A stretch of DNA of 64,000 nucleotides from Turnera subulata (GCA_028386065.3 JAKUCV010005453.1:1-64000); one strand, 5' to 3'. Numbered from the stretch's first letter, positions 1 to 11,100 are shown. Program-made: numbers and translations. The notes: generated by a model from the sequence alone, not told the origin.

Positions 1-933
1 TATTACTGTTGCTGTTGTTAACTGTGAATTGTGGGAATATAGTATTGAGGGTACCAAGCCATGTGGTTTATATTATCCAGACGAGCGGAGAGGCTGTGAG
101 CCTGCTCGGGATAATGAGGAAGTGGAGGATAATAGGAATTGAGTAACTAGGAATAATAAAACTGGTCTCACTTAGACATCTAGTAAGTCACAGTTAGGTA
201 TTGGTTTAGCCAGATGGTAGTCTTATTCTTTTGGTGCTGGGGGAGAGTGTGCTTGGGGTCTGCTCCCTGTCTGTACCAGTTATTATATTTTAGGCGCTGG
301 GGGAGAGTTAGTGGTTGGTCCTGCTCCCTGTTTGTGCCAGTTTTACGTGGAGGTACCAGGGCGGGGTCCACGGGCTAGCTAGCTTGACTACCAGGCGACG
401 GCCATCATTTAACTAGTGATAGGGGCCCTGATAATAAAATTGGTGTAGCGTGTCTAGAATAAAAAAGCATGTGTTATTTAGAGTTCGTGTAACTTCAGAT
501 TCATGCTGTTGATGTGACTTGGTTTTATTTACGGTTAATGTATATGTATACTTGCTTATGGATTTTACCCGGTGAGCACTTCGGACGCACCCCTCGCCTG
601 CGCGACCTGGTCGCATAGATTGATTGTGCGTAGCTCAGGTACGTTCGAGGCAAGCTGTGGCGCACCCTCTGCCAGGCCCGGATCCATCCTGCGTTGCATT
701 ATGTCCATATCATTATCTATTGTTGGGTTGTATTAAGACTTCCGCTGCTTGCTGTTTATAACTCTATGGATTGATGCTTGTAGTAATAATGTTCCCGTAC
801 CAGGACAAGTACGGTTGATGTATTATGTACTTTTAATCTGCTGGATGTGATATTTACCGCTGTGGTTATCGTAATAGTATGTGGTCCCACGTGTTTACTG
901 TGAATAACGGTAAATACGGATCGGGGCGTTTCA
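1..933 (+). mobile_element. Truncated LTR of Tekay/Del-like Ty3/gypsy element (3' part)
   Basis: This is the 3' portion of the same LTR family seen whole at 1801-5269; its beginning lies outside the window. The shared landmarks are a block near 570-600 (GGTGAGC.CTTCGGAC.CACCCC) and the terminal block at about 890-933, which carries GTGTTTACTGTG and GGTAAATACGG and ends in ..GGGGCGTTTCA. No internal coding sequence follows, so it is either another solo LTR or a 3' LTR. The five bases after its end are TATTT. Short ORFs in it are chance frames. Confidence 0.75.
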
Positions 934-1687
934 TATTTAAATGATTATTAAATATTTATTTAATTTATTTTCATGATTTATATTCTATTTTATAATTTAT
1001 TTTTTTGCATATTAATATTTTTTTATTTATTTTCCAGATTTATATTTCTTTAAAATTAGTCTCTCTTAACTTTTTTTACCCTCTTTTTATCCTTCATTAA
1101 TGGTTTTTATTTTTACTTCTATTGTTTAATATTTTTTTTATTTTTTGGCTCATTGATCCATGTTTAACTTTGCAAAATTAATTATTTTTTGTATTATTTT
1201 TTATTAGGTTAGTATTTATTTTTCTAATTTATATTATATTTTTCTATTTTAGTTTTTTTATAATAATATTTTTTATTCATTTACTGATTTATGTTTTAAA
1301 AATTACTCTCTTACATTTTTTTTGGTTATTATTAATTAATTCTTTTAACTTTTTTTGGTTATTTAATATGTTTTTATTTTAAAGGCCAATAGTGCATGTT
1401 TAAGTTAAAAAAATTAGTTTATTATTTATATTATTATTAAATAGTTTATTTTATTTATTTTTCTGATTTTTATTCTAATTTATATTTTAATAATTTTTTA
1501 ATTTATTTTCCAGATCTATATGAAAAAATGAAAAAATTTGATAAAAATGTATAATTTGGAAACAAATTATGTACAATTTTTTTAATATTACATAATAAAT
1601 GCCTAGAAATATTAGTTGAAATGTTAAAATTTTTTCAAAAAATTAATTAATAAGCAAGCCCGTGGAACTCACGGGAAGTGACCTAGT
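934..1687 (+). mobile_element. AT-rich repeat ending in a Helitron-like 3' terminus
   Basis: The stretch is very AT-rich, with recurring blocks (TGATCCATGTTTAACTTTG near 1155 and a related TGCATGTTTAAGTT near 1393), suggesting degenerate monomers of roughly 240 bp. It ends with the hairpin CCCGTG-GAACT-CACGGG at 1659-1675, then seven bases, then CTAG at 1683-1686 followed by T. A short GC hairpin just before CTAG|T is the textbook 3' end of plant Helitrons. No matching 5' TC end or RepHel gene is visible, so it would be a non-autonomous or truncated copy. A related AT-rich block fills 11430-11840. Confidence 0.5.
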
Positions 1688-1800
1688 TAATAAGAAAAAC
1701 GGATGCAAGAGAAAGTAAACCAGCTCTCGATTGCATTCAAGTTCTCTCATATTTTTTTCCTGTTAATTTCTGAAGAACAACCAATTAAAAAGCAGGTGCA

Positions 1801-4800
1801 TGTAACAGCCCGGGTAAAATTTTTTATTTTTACCGGGACTGTAAAAGTCTTTTTACCGCGATTTACTGTTGAATTAATCTTGGGTAATTAATTCAAGGTA
1901 AATCGGGAGTTGTTTTTCGAAACCGAGAGTTTTCCCGTGCTCGGGAGTGTCTTTTTAACTAACCGAGCCTCGGTTTCCAGTTCCGAGACTTGGACAATGC
2001 TCAGGGGTATTTATCGGATTTTTTGAGCCCAAGTTGTAATTTCGGACTCGGGACGGAAAGACGGGAGTACCCCTGCGATTCCGTTATCCCGACACGAGAA
2101 TCTGGACCGGCCAATCGTGGCTTGCCACGTGGCCACTATTCTTTTCTTCTCTCCTTCCTTTCTTTTTCTTCCTTCCTCTTCCTTCTCTTTCCCGATTTTT
2201 CTTCTCTTCTCTGTGCACGCCTTATCTCTTCCAATAATTTTTTTTCTCTCCCCAACTGCAAATTTCAAACCGCCGGCCCCTCTCTTTTTGTTCCTTTCCC
2301 ATCATTTTCTCCTTTCTTTCTCGTGACTCTTCTCCCCTGTTTTCTTTTTGTTTTCTTTCCCTTTTCCCTTCTTTATTTTCTTCTCCACCTCTCCCGATCT
2401 CTACACACCATTTCCCTTGCACTCATCTCCCTCTTCCTTTTTCCTACTCTCTTCCTCTCCATATCCTCTCCCTGCCTCTTCCCTCATCAACCCCTCTCAT
2501 CAACCCCTTTCACTCCTCTGCCTTCCCCAATCAAGCCGTTGCCTCTCCTCCCCCTCAACCGCTGCCTCTGACCCCTGCAACTCTAGCCGTCGACCTCACA
2601 CCACCACCCTCTTCCTGCTTCTCCTTCCTCCTCCCTCGCTGCCACCTCTTCTTCGCATCGCCGCCCCTGTGCACCTCCCCTGCAACTCGAAGAGTCGTCG
2701 GAGAAGACGAGTCAAGCACCGATGGCGAGGCCGCCGCTACTGTCGACCGCCCTTGTTCTGCCTCTGTGCCGCCGCCTTTTTCCTCTCTCCTGTCCTCTGC
2801 TGTCGCCGTTCTCATGGCTGTGGTGGTAAGACGCGAGGTCGACCCTCTTACCTCTCTTTTCTTCCTTTTTCTTCCTTAACCCGTTTGCTAATCAGGTCAA
2901 TTGTTTGGTTGTGGTCTCGTGTGCTGGATCGGTGTTGTTTATGTTGTTGATTGTTGAAGGTTGGATGGCGTTGGTGATTACCGGCGACTTGATGTGAGTT
3001 GATGATGGCAAGTGGGCGATGATAGTTGTCGTGATGTAGTTGACAGTCTGCTCATGGATACTGTGCATGATGGACAGCGTGGGGTATTTCTGTTTGGGAA
3101 CGTTCTGCGTGAACAGTAACCAGCCGGAATCCGGCGAGGTTCCGGTGACTCATGAATTTTTCGGCGAGCCGGAACGGACCTTTGGGGTAAACCCGAGCCT
3201 ACGACCATATGCATCATTAAACGAAACCCGAACAACGTTAATGAACCCGGACTCTTAATTGTTTTAATTAAAATAAAGATTTAATTTAATTAATCAAATA
3301 CTAACCTTTAATTCCATTTATGTTTTGTAATTTTATGTTTAATTTTATTTTTGGATTATTAAAAAGGCCTATAGTATTTAAATTCCGGATTATTTAATTT
3401 ATACTTGGACAGTTAATAATTAAAGGCCAGTTATACTTATTTACTTGATTTAGTTGTCAAATCTAAGTTTAAAAATATAAATATGATTATCTATGAATTA
3501 TAAACATATATGCATAAATGACTATATATATATATATAACCTACTAAATTTAAGTTTAGCTAAATAATGAAGTTACAACTTGATTTATCACATAAATACA
3601 TATATGGTTAAGTAGGAAATATCTACTATATATGCATAAATATGGTCACACTAGATATACGTTTAATCTAGTATTGATTCATATGTAAATATACGTGTAT
3701 ATATATGTATTTTAATATGTTTATGTTTTTCCTTATCGACAAAGGGCTAAAGGGCCGGGATATCGGCTTGGAGCTCGGTTTCGGTTTTCAACTTAAAGAT
3801 CGAGTATGACTGGTATATCGATTAAAGAGGCTAATTTCATATTAAAGAAAAACATGGAAATAATAGGAATTAGACTTGGTATAAGACAAGCCGTGTAACA
3901 ATTTCTAAACCGGCATCATGCATAATCATCTTTGTTTACGCATTATAAGTGACTATTGTGTTCCTATATGTACATATAGGGTATCGGAATTTGACCGGAT
4001 AGCAGTTTCAGAGATACATCAGGTGAGGATGGATAAACTTTGATATGTGCCCGTAATGTTGTGTGTGTACCTTTGTTTTTTTTTTGTGTATTTTGTTGTT
4101 TGATTGATCTGCTGGAATAATTGTTAACTGTTACCTGATTGCTATGGAATTGTTGATGTTGTTGTAGGATCGTGTCAGACCTGTGTATGTTGTGTTGGAA
4201 ATATTGTTGAACTGTTAGTTGAAAATAATTGGTGATATGAGATTGTTGATTGGATGAGATTGTGGAATAATCTGAGGAAATTGGTAAATTGGATAACTGA
4301 TGGAAGAGTAATGGAATTGGAATGTATTTGAGAGGATATAATTGTCACTTGGAAAGTAGTGGTACGACTAGATGGTTAGAGACTAGTTTTGTGGTGTCAT
4401 GGCCGGTGGGTTGGTTGATTGGGGTGTTGACCCCGGATTTGTGATATTGGGATGTTGATCCCGGATTTGTGATATTGGGATGTTGATCCCGGATTTGTGA
4501 TATTGGGATGTTGATCCCGGATTTGTGATATGGGGATGTTGATCCCGGATTGTGGTTGGGTCTGGCATCCAGAATTAGTTAATAACCAGGTACGACCCTA
4601 GCTTGTCCAGTGACGGGGTCCGGAAGATAAAATTGGTAATAAAAGTTAATAAGCATTCTTTTGGTCTTGGTTAGTTGTTTATGGTAGTTTTCTTGAGTTG
4701 TGTATGCCTGTGCTTTCTACTGATTCCTCTGATGTGTTGTTTGAGTTGGATTCCTCTGTCGTGTTGTATGTGTTAGATTCTTCTGTTTAATGGTTGTAAT

Positions 4801-5269
4801 ACTTCGAAAGTTTTACGGTTGAATATATCTCTGTTTATCTTTCGTCGGTGAGCGCTTCGGACTCACCCCTCGCCTGCGGGGTTTCATCCCGTAGGATGAG
4901 TTGCTTGTAGTGCAGGAACGTACAGGGCGAGCTGAAGCGTACCCTCGGACAGGACTCGGATCCATTAGTTGCATTGGGCCTTGCATATGTTGTCATGTGA
5001 GTCATAAGTCTTCCGCTGTGCATATTGTTGAGTTCTCTGCTGTGCATATGTTGTAATTGGGCCAATGGGCCGGATGGTTGTTGTTGTTGATGTCCCCGGG
5101 GTTCGGGTGACGAGTTCCATGTTGGGCCGAAGGGTCGGTTTTCAGTTTGTTGTTGGGCTGTTGGCCAGTTTATTGTCTTATGCACTGTATGCTGGGTTTT
5201 GTTGGGTTGGGTTGTCACAGTTCCGGCGCGTGTTTACTGTGTACGGTAAATACGGGCCGGGGCGCTTCA
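1801..5269 (+). mobile_element. Solo LTR, Tekay/Del-like Ty3/gypsy family
   Basis: A 3,469-bp unit starts TGTAACAGCCCGGGTAAA and ends ..GGGCCGGGGCGCTTCA, so it has TG..CA ends. It is flanked by a perfect 5-bp target duplication GTGCA at 1796-1800 and 5270-5274. No internal region, primer binding site or polypurine tract adjoins it, so it is a solo LTR left by recombination between two LTRs. The TGTAACA start and the large LTR are typical of chromovirus Tekay/Del elements. Positions of about 2130-2640 are a pyrimidine-rich tract that gives spurious long ORFs. A 28-bp minisatellite occupies 4422-4560. Confidence 0.9.
4422..4560 (+). repeat. 28-bp minisatellite inside the solo LTR
   Basis: Five head-to-tail copies of a 28-29 bp unit beginning GATGTTGATCCCGGATTTGT start at about 4422, 4451, 4479, 4507 and 4535. 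The minus-strand LTR at 19554-22085 has one copy-like trace at the equivalent place (near 20264), and the LTR at 5766-8816 has a different, 68-bp repeat there. Confidence 0.85.
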
Positions 5270-5274
5270 GTGCA

Positions 5275-5624
5275 GGTTAATTGGAACGTGAGATTAAGGA
5301 TGTCTATGATGAGTTCTACTCAATTACTTCTACGTCAAGAAAATAGATAGATAGATATAATTAACAGCGTATATTCTAAATAACATAACGTAGTTGTTAA
5401 TTATACGGTACCTTATATAGTAGCAAGCAAAGATGCTAGGGGGAAGATAAGATCACTAAAAGGATTTGCAGAGAATTTGGATTGATTCGGTTGAAAGGCT
5501 GCTCTCTCTCGAAGGATAGATATCTCCCTGTGTTTTTTTGGTTTATACCAAGGAAAAGAGAAAGAGAGGGAGTCCGCATATATATATAGAGAGGTTCAAA
5601 TTTTGGTCTCGTTGGGCCCTTGGG
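5275..5624. other. Spacer between two transposons
   Basis: About 350 bp of AT-rich flanking DNA lies between the solo LTR with its duplication and the start of the Mutator-like element. No gene, RNA or convincing repeat was recognised. Confidence 0.5.
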
Positions 5625-5765
5625 ATTATTCATGGGTCAAAAGCAATTTTTGGTCACTAAACTGAGCCTTGGAATGGATTTTGGTCATTTTACTCAATTT
5701 CAATGGATTTTGGTCATTATAGTTAACAAAAATCATGAATTCTGGTTCGCACGTCAACCCACTAA

Positions 5766-8700
5766 TGAGACGCCCCGACCCGTATTTACCGTACACAGTA
5801 AACACGTGCCGGAACTGTGACAACCCAACCCAACAAAGCCCAACAAACAGTGTATAATACAATAAACTGGCCAACGGCCCAATAACTAAACTGAAAACCG
5901 GCCCTTCGGCCCAACAAGAAACTCGTCACCCGAACCCCAGGGACAACAACAACAATAACTGTCTGGCCCAATGGCCCATTACAACATATACACAGCAGAG
6001 AACATAACAATATGCACAGCGGAAGACCTATGACTCACATGACAACTAGGCAAGCCCAATTCAACTAATGGATCCAAGTCTTGTCCGAGGGATACGCTTT
6101 AGCTCGCCCGGTACGTTCCTGCACTACAAACAACTCATCCTACGGGATGAAACCCCGCAGGCGAGGGGTGAGTTCGAAGCGCTCACCGACGAAAGATAAA
6201 CAGAGATATATTCAACCATAATACTCTCGAAATAAACACAACAATCACAACAATAAGCAGAAACAATCACATCACAAGGGTACTGCCATAACAACTAACA
6301 CATACTTTACGACAGAGGAATCTAACCCAAACAACACATCAGAGAAAACCAACACGAACAACACGATAGAGGAATCCTACTAAATCATATCAAAGACAAG
6401 ACCAAATGAATATTCATTATTTTTATTACCAATTTTATCTTCCGGCCCCGTCACTGGACAAGCTAGGGTCGTACCAGGTTATCAATTAATTCCGGATGCC
6501 AGGTCAAACAACCATACCATATCTTACCATACCGGGACCACGTCCCAAATTACCAAAGCACATCGGGTTCAACAACCCAAATACCATACCGGGATCAACA
6601 TCCCAAAATCGGATATTCGGTATATCCGAACCACTGGGTATTCGGTATACCCCAACCACAGGCATCAACATGCCAACCGGATATTCGCTATATCCGAACC
6701 ACTGGGTATTTGGTATACCCTAACCACAGGCAACAATATGCCAACCGGATATTCGGTATATCCGAACCACTGGGTATTTGGTATACCCTAACCACAGGCA
6801 TCAACATGCCAACCAAATCAAATAACCAAACCAAGTAACCGACCATAGCATCCCAGAATTAATCTTCAAACCATCGGGTCGTACCACTACTTCCCACATA
6901 TATCATCATATCACATCAATTCCAATTTCCAATTTCCATTTCTCAATTATCCACAGTCAATAGTTTATTCCAATTATCCAATCACAACACTGTCTACCGA
7001 CAACAGTCACAGCACAGTATCCAATAAACCAATAACAGTCATACAACAGTTCAATCAAGCAAATCAACATCATAGCAACACCCGGCAACAATAACCGTAG
7101 CAGCCAAGTAACCAACACAATTCCATATTACCAAATATCCATCAACATACAAGTAACACCAATTATTCACAATTAATAGTTCATCACAATATCCACACAA
7201 CCAATAGCACAGTCCAACAGCAGCAACATCAATAACCATAACAGTCAAATATCCGACAATGACCCTCTCAGTAGTTCATTCAAACAACAAAACACACAAT
7301 TATCCACATTGACCAGTTCATCATCACTCTCAACACAATATCATAAAACCAATATCACAGTCTAACATCAACAACAACGACAACATCATAGCAGTCAATC
7401 AACCAACAGTAATCATCTCATCAACAAATTCCACAGCAACCAAATAACAGACATTATCAATTCAGCAGTTCAATCTTACAACAAAACAAACACAGTATTA
7501 CGGGCACATATCAAGGGTTATCCATCCTCAGCTTGGCCGATTACTCAACTCCGGAAACTATGACCGGTCCGACGCCGGCTCCTCGGGAAACGGCCCGATA
7601 TCCAAAAACCTATACAACAAACAATACACTCACATAAATGCACATAAGAGTATGTCATGATGCCAATTTTACGAAATGTACCCATCCTGGTTACTTATCT
7701 GTTATTATTATCTTTTACCGAAAATAATTAACCGTACGTATTTCCGAATATAATTTCGGTACCATACTTTAATTAAAATTCTTTTCAAAATACTTTCATA
7801 AAATAACTATAATTATCCAAAATAATAATTACTATAATTTTCCAGAAAAATAATAAGCTATTTATAATTTCTAGAAAATATTTATAGTAATTATCTTTTC
7901 TAAATATATATACAATTTAATTTCCAACACAAAACATAATTACTTTTAATTTACAAAATACATATTTATATACATACACCAAAATCAAAATATTCCAGCC
8001 AAAATAATATACATATTAAATTTCCAGAAATTATTTATATGGTATTTATATTTTTTTCCAATTAGTAATAGTTTCCCAAAACATAATCTTAATTATTTAA
8101 CCAAGTAAATATATTTATATTTTAACAAAAATACCAGATTTAAATTGGCATTAATTTACTCAAAATAAATATATATTTTTTTTCAAAATTGAATATCAGA
8201 TTATTAATAAATAGATATATATATAAAAATTGTTTTTTTTAAATTAAATGGACTGGGCCGAACTATACAGCCCATGGCCAAGCCCAGGTCCAAGGACCAG
8301 GCCATGGCTGCAAGCCCAACACACAGCCCAAGTGAATAGTACCGGCCCGAAGTCAAACCCAAACACCCAGCCCATAACCAGCAAGCCCAAATACATAACC
8401 CAACCCACTAACCCATGGATGCAACCCACGATCTGTCGGGTCATGTCATCCGGGTCGCCGTCAAACCCAAGCTGCCTTCCCCTTTTAATCTGTTTTTTTT
8501 TTTTACTATTAAGCATGTGAAGCCCAAATAATGCGATTCGTCTGTATTACGGGCGAGTCCGATCCGGACCAGAAAATAATCGATACCCCGTAGTTATTTT
8601 CCGATGTGATTTTTCGAGAAATTCCGAAATCCAAAAAATACCAACTTAGGTTCGAAAAATCCGTGGGGAAACCACGAGCGCGGGAAAACCCTCGGTTTCG

Positions 8701-8816
8701 AAAAACGACTCCCGATTTACCTTGAATTAATTACCCAAGATTAATTCAACAGTAAATCACGGTAAAACGACTTTAACAGTCCCGGTAAAAATCAAAAATT
8801 TACCCGGGCTGTTACA
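5766..8816 (-). repeat. 3' LTR of the Tekay-like element
   Basis: The LTR is 3,051 bp. Read on the minus strand it starts TGTAACAGCCCGGGTAAA at 8816 and ends ..GGGTCGGGGCGTCTCA at 5766. Its last 2 kb matches the LTRs at 1801-5269 and 19554-22085, as do roughly its first 160 bp. The block between (about 8250-8655), with repeated AGCCCA/GGCCCA motifs, is unrelated to the pyrimidine-rich block of the other two, so the LTR is a mosaic. Confidence 0.85.
6600..6812. repeat. 68-bp tandem repeat in the 3' LTR
   Basis: About three copies of a 68-bp unit contain CCAACCGGATATTCGGTATA and ACTGGGTATTTGGTATACCC, with copies starting near 6605, 6673 and 6741. The sub-blocks GGTATATCC and GGTATACCC are themselves near-palindromic. 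The repeat occupies the LTR position that carries a 28-bp minisatellite in the solo LTR at 1801-5269. Confidence 0.8.
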
Positions 8817-8832
8817 TTCTACCCCCTTTAAA
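8817..8832 (-). other. Polypurine tract of the Tekay-like element
   Basis: Read on the minus strand, AAAGGGGGTAGAA lies directly against the LTR start TGTAACA. It is preceded by GGGACGAAATTC, the pol-end/PPT context typical of Tekay/Del chromoviruses. This fixes the element's orientation and identifies 5766-8816 as the 3' LTR. Confidence 0.8.
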
Positions 8833-8959
8833 AAGAATTTCGTCCCGAAATTCCGTCTTATCCGTGGGTCCTACCACGATAAGCTTCTGGCACACTCTGC
8901 CAGGTGTCCAACCACAACATGAGTTACCGCTTATACCCTTAAGCGACTTCTCATCCACT

Positions 8960-8967
8960 TATAAATA
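8960..8967 (+). promoter_or_regulatory. TATA box of antisense mini-gene
   Basis: TATAAATA lies 35 bp before the ATG at 9002, on the strand opposite to the retrotransposon. The spacing would place transcription start in the CTCACAGCTGAGACATTCA region and give a very short leader. Confidence 0.5.
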
Positions 8968-9001
8968 CCAAACCTCACAGCTGAGACATTCACTCTCAGC
9001 C

Positions 9002-9379
9002 ATGGACTCTCCACTTCGTTCTCGAACGACTTCAGACTCTGAGAACAACAGCTGCATCGGCGGCACAACTTTCCCGACAAGCTCCGATGAAGAGCCTCCA
9101 AAGAAACGGTTCAAGACCAACATCATCGGCCTAGAGGAGCACATGGTGGTCTCCCCAAAGCGAAGGAAGAAGCGTGCCGGCAAGAAAGCTGAGGACAAGA
9201 AAGGCAAGGCGGTAGCTCAAAGCAGCACTCCGCAACAGAAGTTGACGCAGCTGAACGTCTCCCTGAGGAAGATCAGCTCGGCGGTGGCACAAATTGAACT
9301 GGCGTGCGCGGAGCTGTTCCCTCACTTGAGGAATGTCCAACAATTTGTAAAGGACTTAGAGAAGCAAGTAACTCAGTAG
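9002..9379 (+). CDS. Antisense accessory ORF inside retrotransposon, basic nuclear-type protein
   Basis: The protein family is not recognised. The 125-residue frame starts at ATG 9002. The frame is open upstream to 8864, but the TATA box at 8960 makes the inner ATG the likelier start. Residues 1-30 are Ser/Thr-rich. PPKKRFK (about 32-38) and PKRRKKRAGKKAEDKKGK (about 51-69) look like nuclear localisation signals. The C-terminal 45 residues (LNVSLRKISSAVAQIELACA and on) are predicted helical. A polyadenylation signal follows at 9415. The unit therefore has promoter, ORF and terminator in 460 bp, oriented against its host element and close to its 3' LTR. Antisense extra ORFs at this position are described in Tat-lineage elements (Grande, Retand); one in a Tekay-like element would be unusual. 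Function is unknown. Confidence 0.5.
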   Translation: MDSPLRSRTTSDSENNSCIGGTTFPTSSDEEPPKKRFKTNIIGLEEHMVVSPKRRKKRAGKKAEDKKGKAVAQSSTPQQKLTQLNVSLRKISSAVAQIELACAELFPHLRNVQQFVKDLEKQVTQ

Positions 9380-9414
9380 AGTACTTCTTCTTCGATGTAA
9401 GACTGTTATGAATT

Positions 9415-9420
9415 AATAAA
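9415..9420 (+). terminator. Polyadenylation signal of antisense mini-gene
   Basis: AATAAA occurs 36 bp after the TAG stop of the antisense ORF, followed by a T-rich stretch. In plants this hexamer is a weak signal on its own; its position after TATA box and ORF is what supports it. Confidence 0.4.
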
Positions 9421-10185
9421 ATAAGTTCCTTTTGAAATCAAATTTCTTGAATTATTAATTTCTCTTATTAAGATTTGAAAGTTCATATTTAACTGAAAAG
9501 AAACAAAATATTTAAAACATAACCAAAACCGTCATGAATAAAATCGAACATAATGATGTTAAAAACAGGACCGATAAAACGAATTATAACCGACATAAAG
9601 AAATTAAAACAAAACAAGACTCGTTTAACAAAATCAAAACAAAAAGAAATTAAAAAAAGATATGTTTTCATGCTCGGCGCTCTAGTTCGATCGTGTCCAT
9701 TCTCAATCCTGAGAAACGTGACACGTATAGTTAACGGTGACGTCGGTTAACCTCGTGAAGAAGACATCCGTTAACTGACAATGCGATGTTCACGGGAACG
9801 TCCTGTGTCCCTCGAAAGTCATGTTACCCACTTGTTCACATTTTCCGCATAAGCCAAAACGTCTGTCAAGGCTCGTATCTCTCCACGATGTCCGAACAGC
9901 TGTGAGCTTGTCGCACATGCGCTCTACTCGAGATACGGCCCCATCCGTTTAGCCTCAACGGTCACGGATGCTTGTGATAAAAGATGCAAGAAAATAATGA
10001 CACACCATCAAAAGAAACGCCAAGGCAGCCAGGGCGTAAGAAATCGTGAGTCAGAAAAGAGCTGTAAAACACTGGCTTAGTAGCCCGAAAACGCGTAAAG
10101 TAACAAAGCATTAAATAAAGCAACGGTAAAATTCAAAAGGCAAGATCTTGAAAATCAAAAACGGTAGTCACGCTCCCCATAAGAG
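9421..10185. other. Retrotransposon interior without recognised genes
   Basis: This part of the minus-strand element shows no gag, protease, RT, RNase H or integrase motif on either strand. The first 250 bp is AT-rich and the rest is more balanced. It separates two plus-strand ORFs and may be upstream regulatory DNA of the second. Confidence 0.4.
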
Positions 10186-10193
10186 TATAAAAG
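10186..10193 (+). promoter_or_regulatory. TATA box before second antisense ORF
   Basis: TATAAAAG lies 105 bp before the ATG at 10298, again on the strand opposite to the retrotransposon, in a spacing that would suit a leader of about 75 nt. Confidence 0.35.
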
Positions 10194-10297
10194 AAGGAGC
10201 GGTGATGTGTAAATCACCAAAAGCAATCAAAGCAACAAAACGCTAAAGCAAAAGAAAACACCACGTTTAAAACAAAACCCCACACGTCCAAATCAAG

Positions 10298-10491
10298 ATG
10301 CCTGCTCCCTCGTCGGTGTTCTTTGTCGAAGGTGCCAATCTTGGCAGAAGGAACCGACTGGCTTACAGCATGGTCAACGAGCGTGCTGAAGAGCTGCCGA
10401 ACGAGCTCGGCAGAATGCCACGCCTAGTTTTCGTCGACGAACTCTACTCGTCGCGGTTCTTCGTCACTCCAATGGAAGAGGTGTTCTTCCT
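10298..10491 (+). CDS. Second antisense ORF, cut by the assembly gap
   Basis: An open frame starts at ATG 10298 and encodes at least 64 residues (start MPAPSSVFFVEGANLGRRN, later RMPRLVFVDELYSSRFF) before running into N bases at 10492. Base composition is balanced and coding-like compared with its surroundings. I do not recognise the product. It is antisense to the Tekay-like element and has a TATA-like box upstream. It may be a second accessory gene or an exon of one. Confidence 0.35.
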
Positions 10492-11100
10492 NNNNNNNNN
10501 NNNNNNNNNNNNNNNNNNNNNNNNNNNNNNNNNNNNNNNNNNNNNNNNNNNNNNNNNNNNNNNNNNNNNNNNNNNNNNNNNNNNNNNNNNNNNNNNNNNN
10601 NNNNNNNNNNNNNNNNNNNNNNNNNNNNNNNNNNNNNNNNNNNNNNNNNNNNNNNNNNNNNNNNNNNNNNNNNNNNNNNNNNNNNNNNNNNNNNNNNNNN
10701 NNNNNNNNNNNNNNNNNNNNNNNNNNNNNNNNNNNNNNNNNNNNNNNNNNNNNNNNNNNNNNNNNNNNNNNNNNNNNNNNNNNNNNNNNNNNNNNNNNNN
10801 NNNNNNNNNNNNNNNNNNNNNNNNNNNNNNNNNNNNNNNNNNNNNNNNNNNNNNNNNNNNNNNNNNNNNNNNNNNNNNNNNNNNNNNNNNNNNNNNNNNN
10901 NNNNNNNNNNNNNNNNNNNNNNNNNNNNNNNNNNNNNNNNNNNNNNNNNNNNNNNNNNNNNNNNNNNNNNNNNNNNNNNNNNNNNNNNNNNNNNNNNNNN
11001 NNNNNNNNNNNNNNNNNNNNNNNNNNNNNNNNNNNNNNNNNNNNNNNNNNNNNNNNNNNNNNNNNNNNNNNNNNNNNNNNNNNNNNNNNNNNNNNNNNNN
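10492..11100. other. Assembly gap (run of N)
   Basis: About 609 undetermined bases. The flanking structure shows that the gap replaces the remaining ~2.8 kb of the 5' LTR plus whatever internal sequence lies between it and 10491, so the N count is not the true length. Confidence 0.95.

Noticed and set aside
1990..2950. Long Pro/Ser/Phe-rich ORFs on both strands
   Set aside because: They come from a pyrimidine-rich tract of a solo LTR; low complexity, overlapping frames, no recognisable domain.
7051..7248. 65-codon Tyr/Val-rich minus-strand ORF
   Set aside because: It lies in the CAA/ACA-rich part of the 3' LTR and is a composition artefact.
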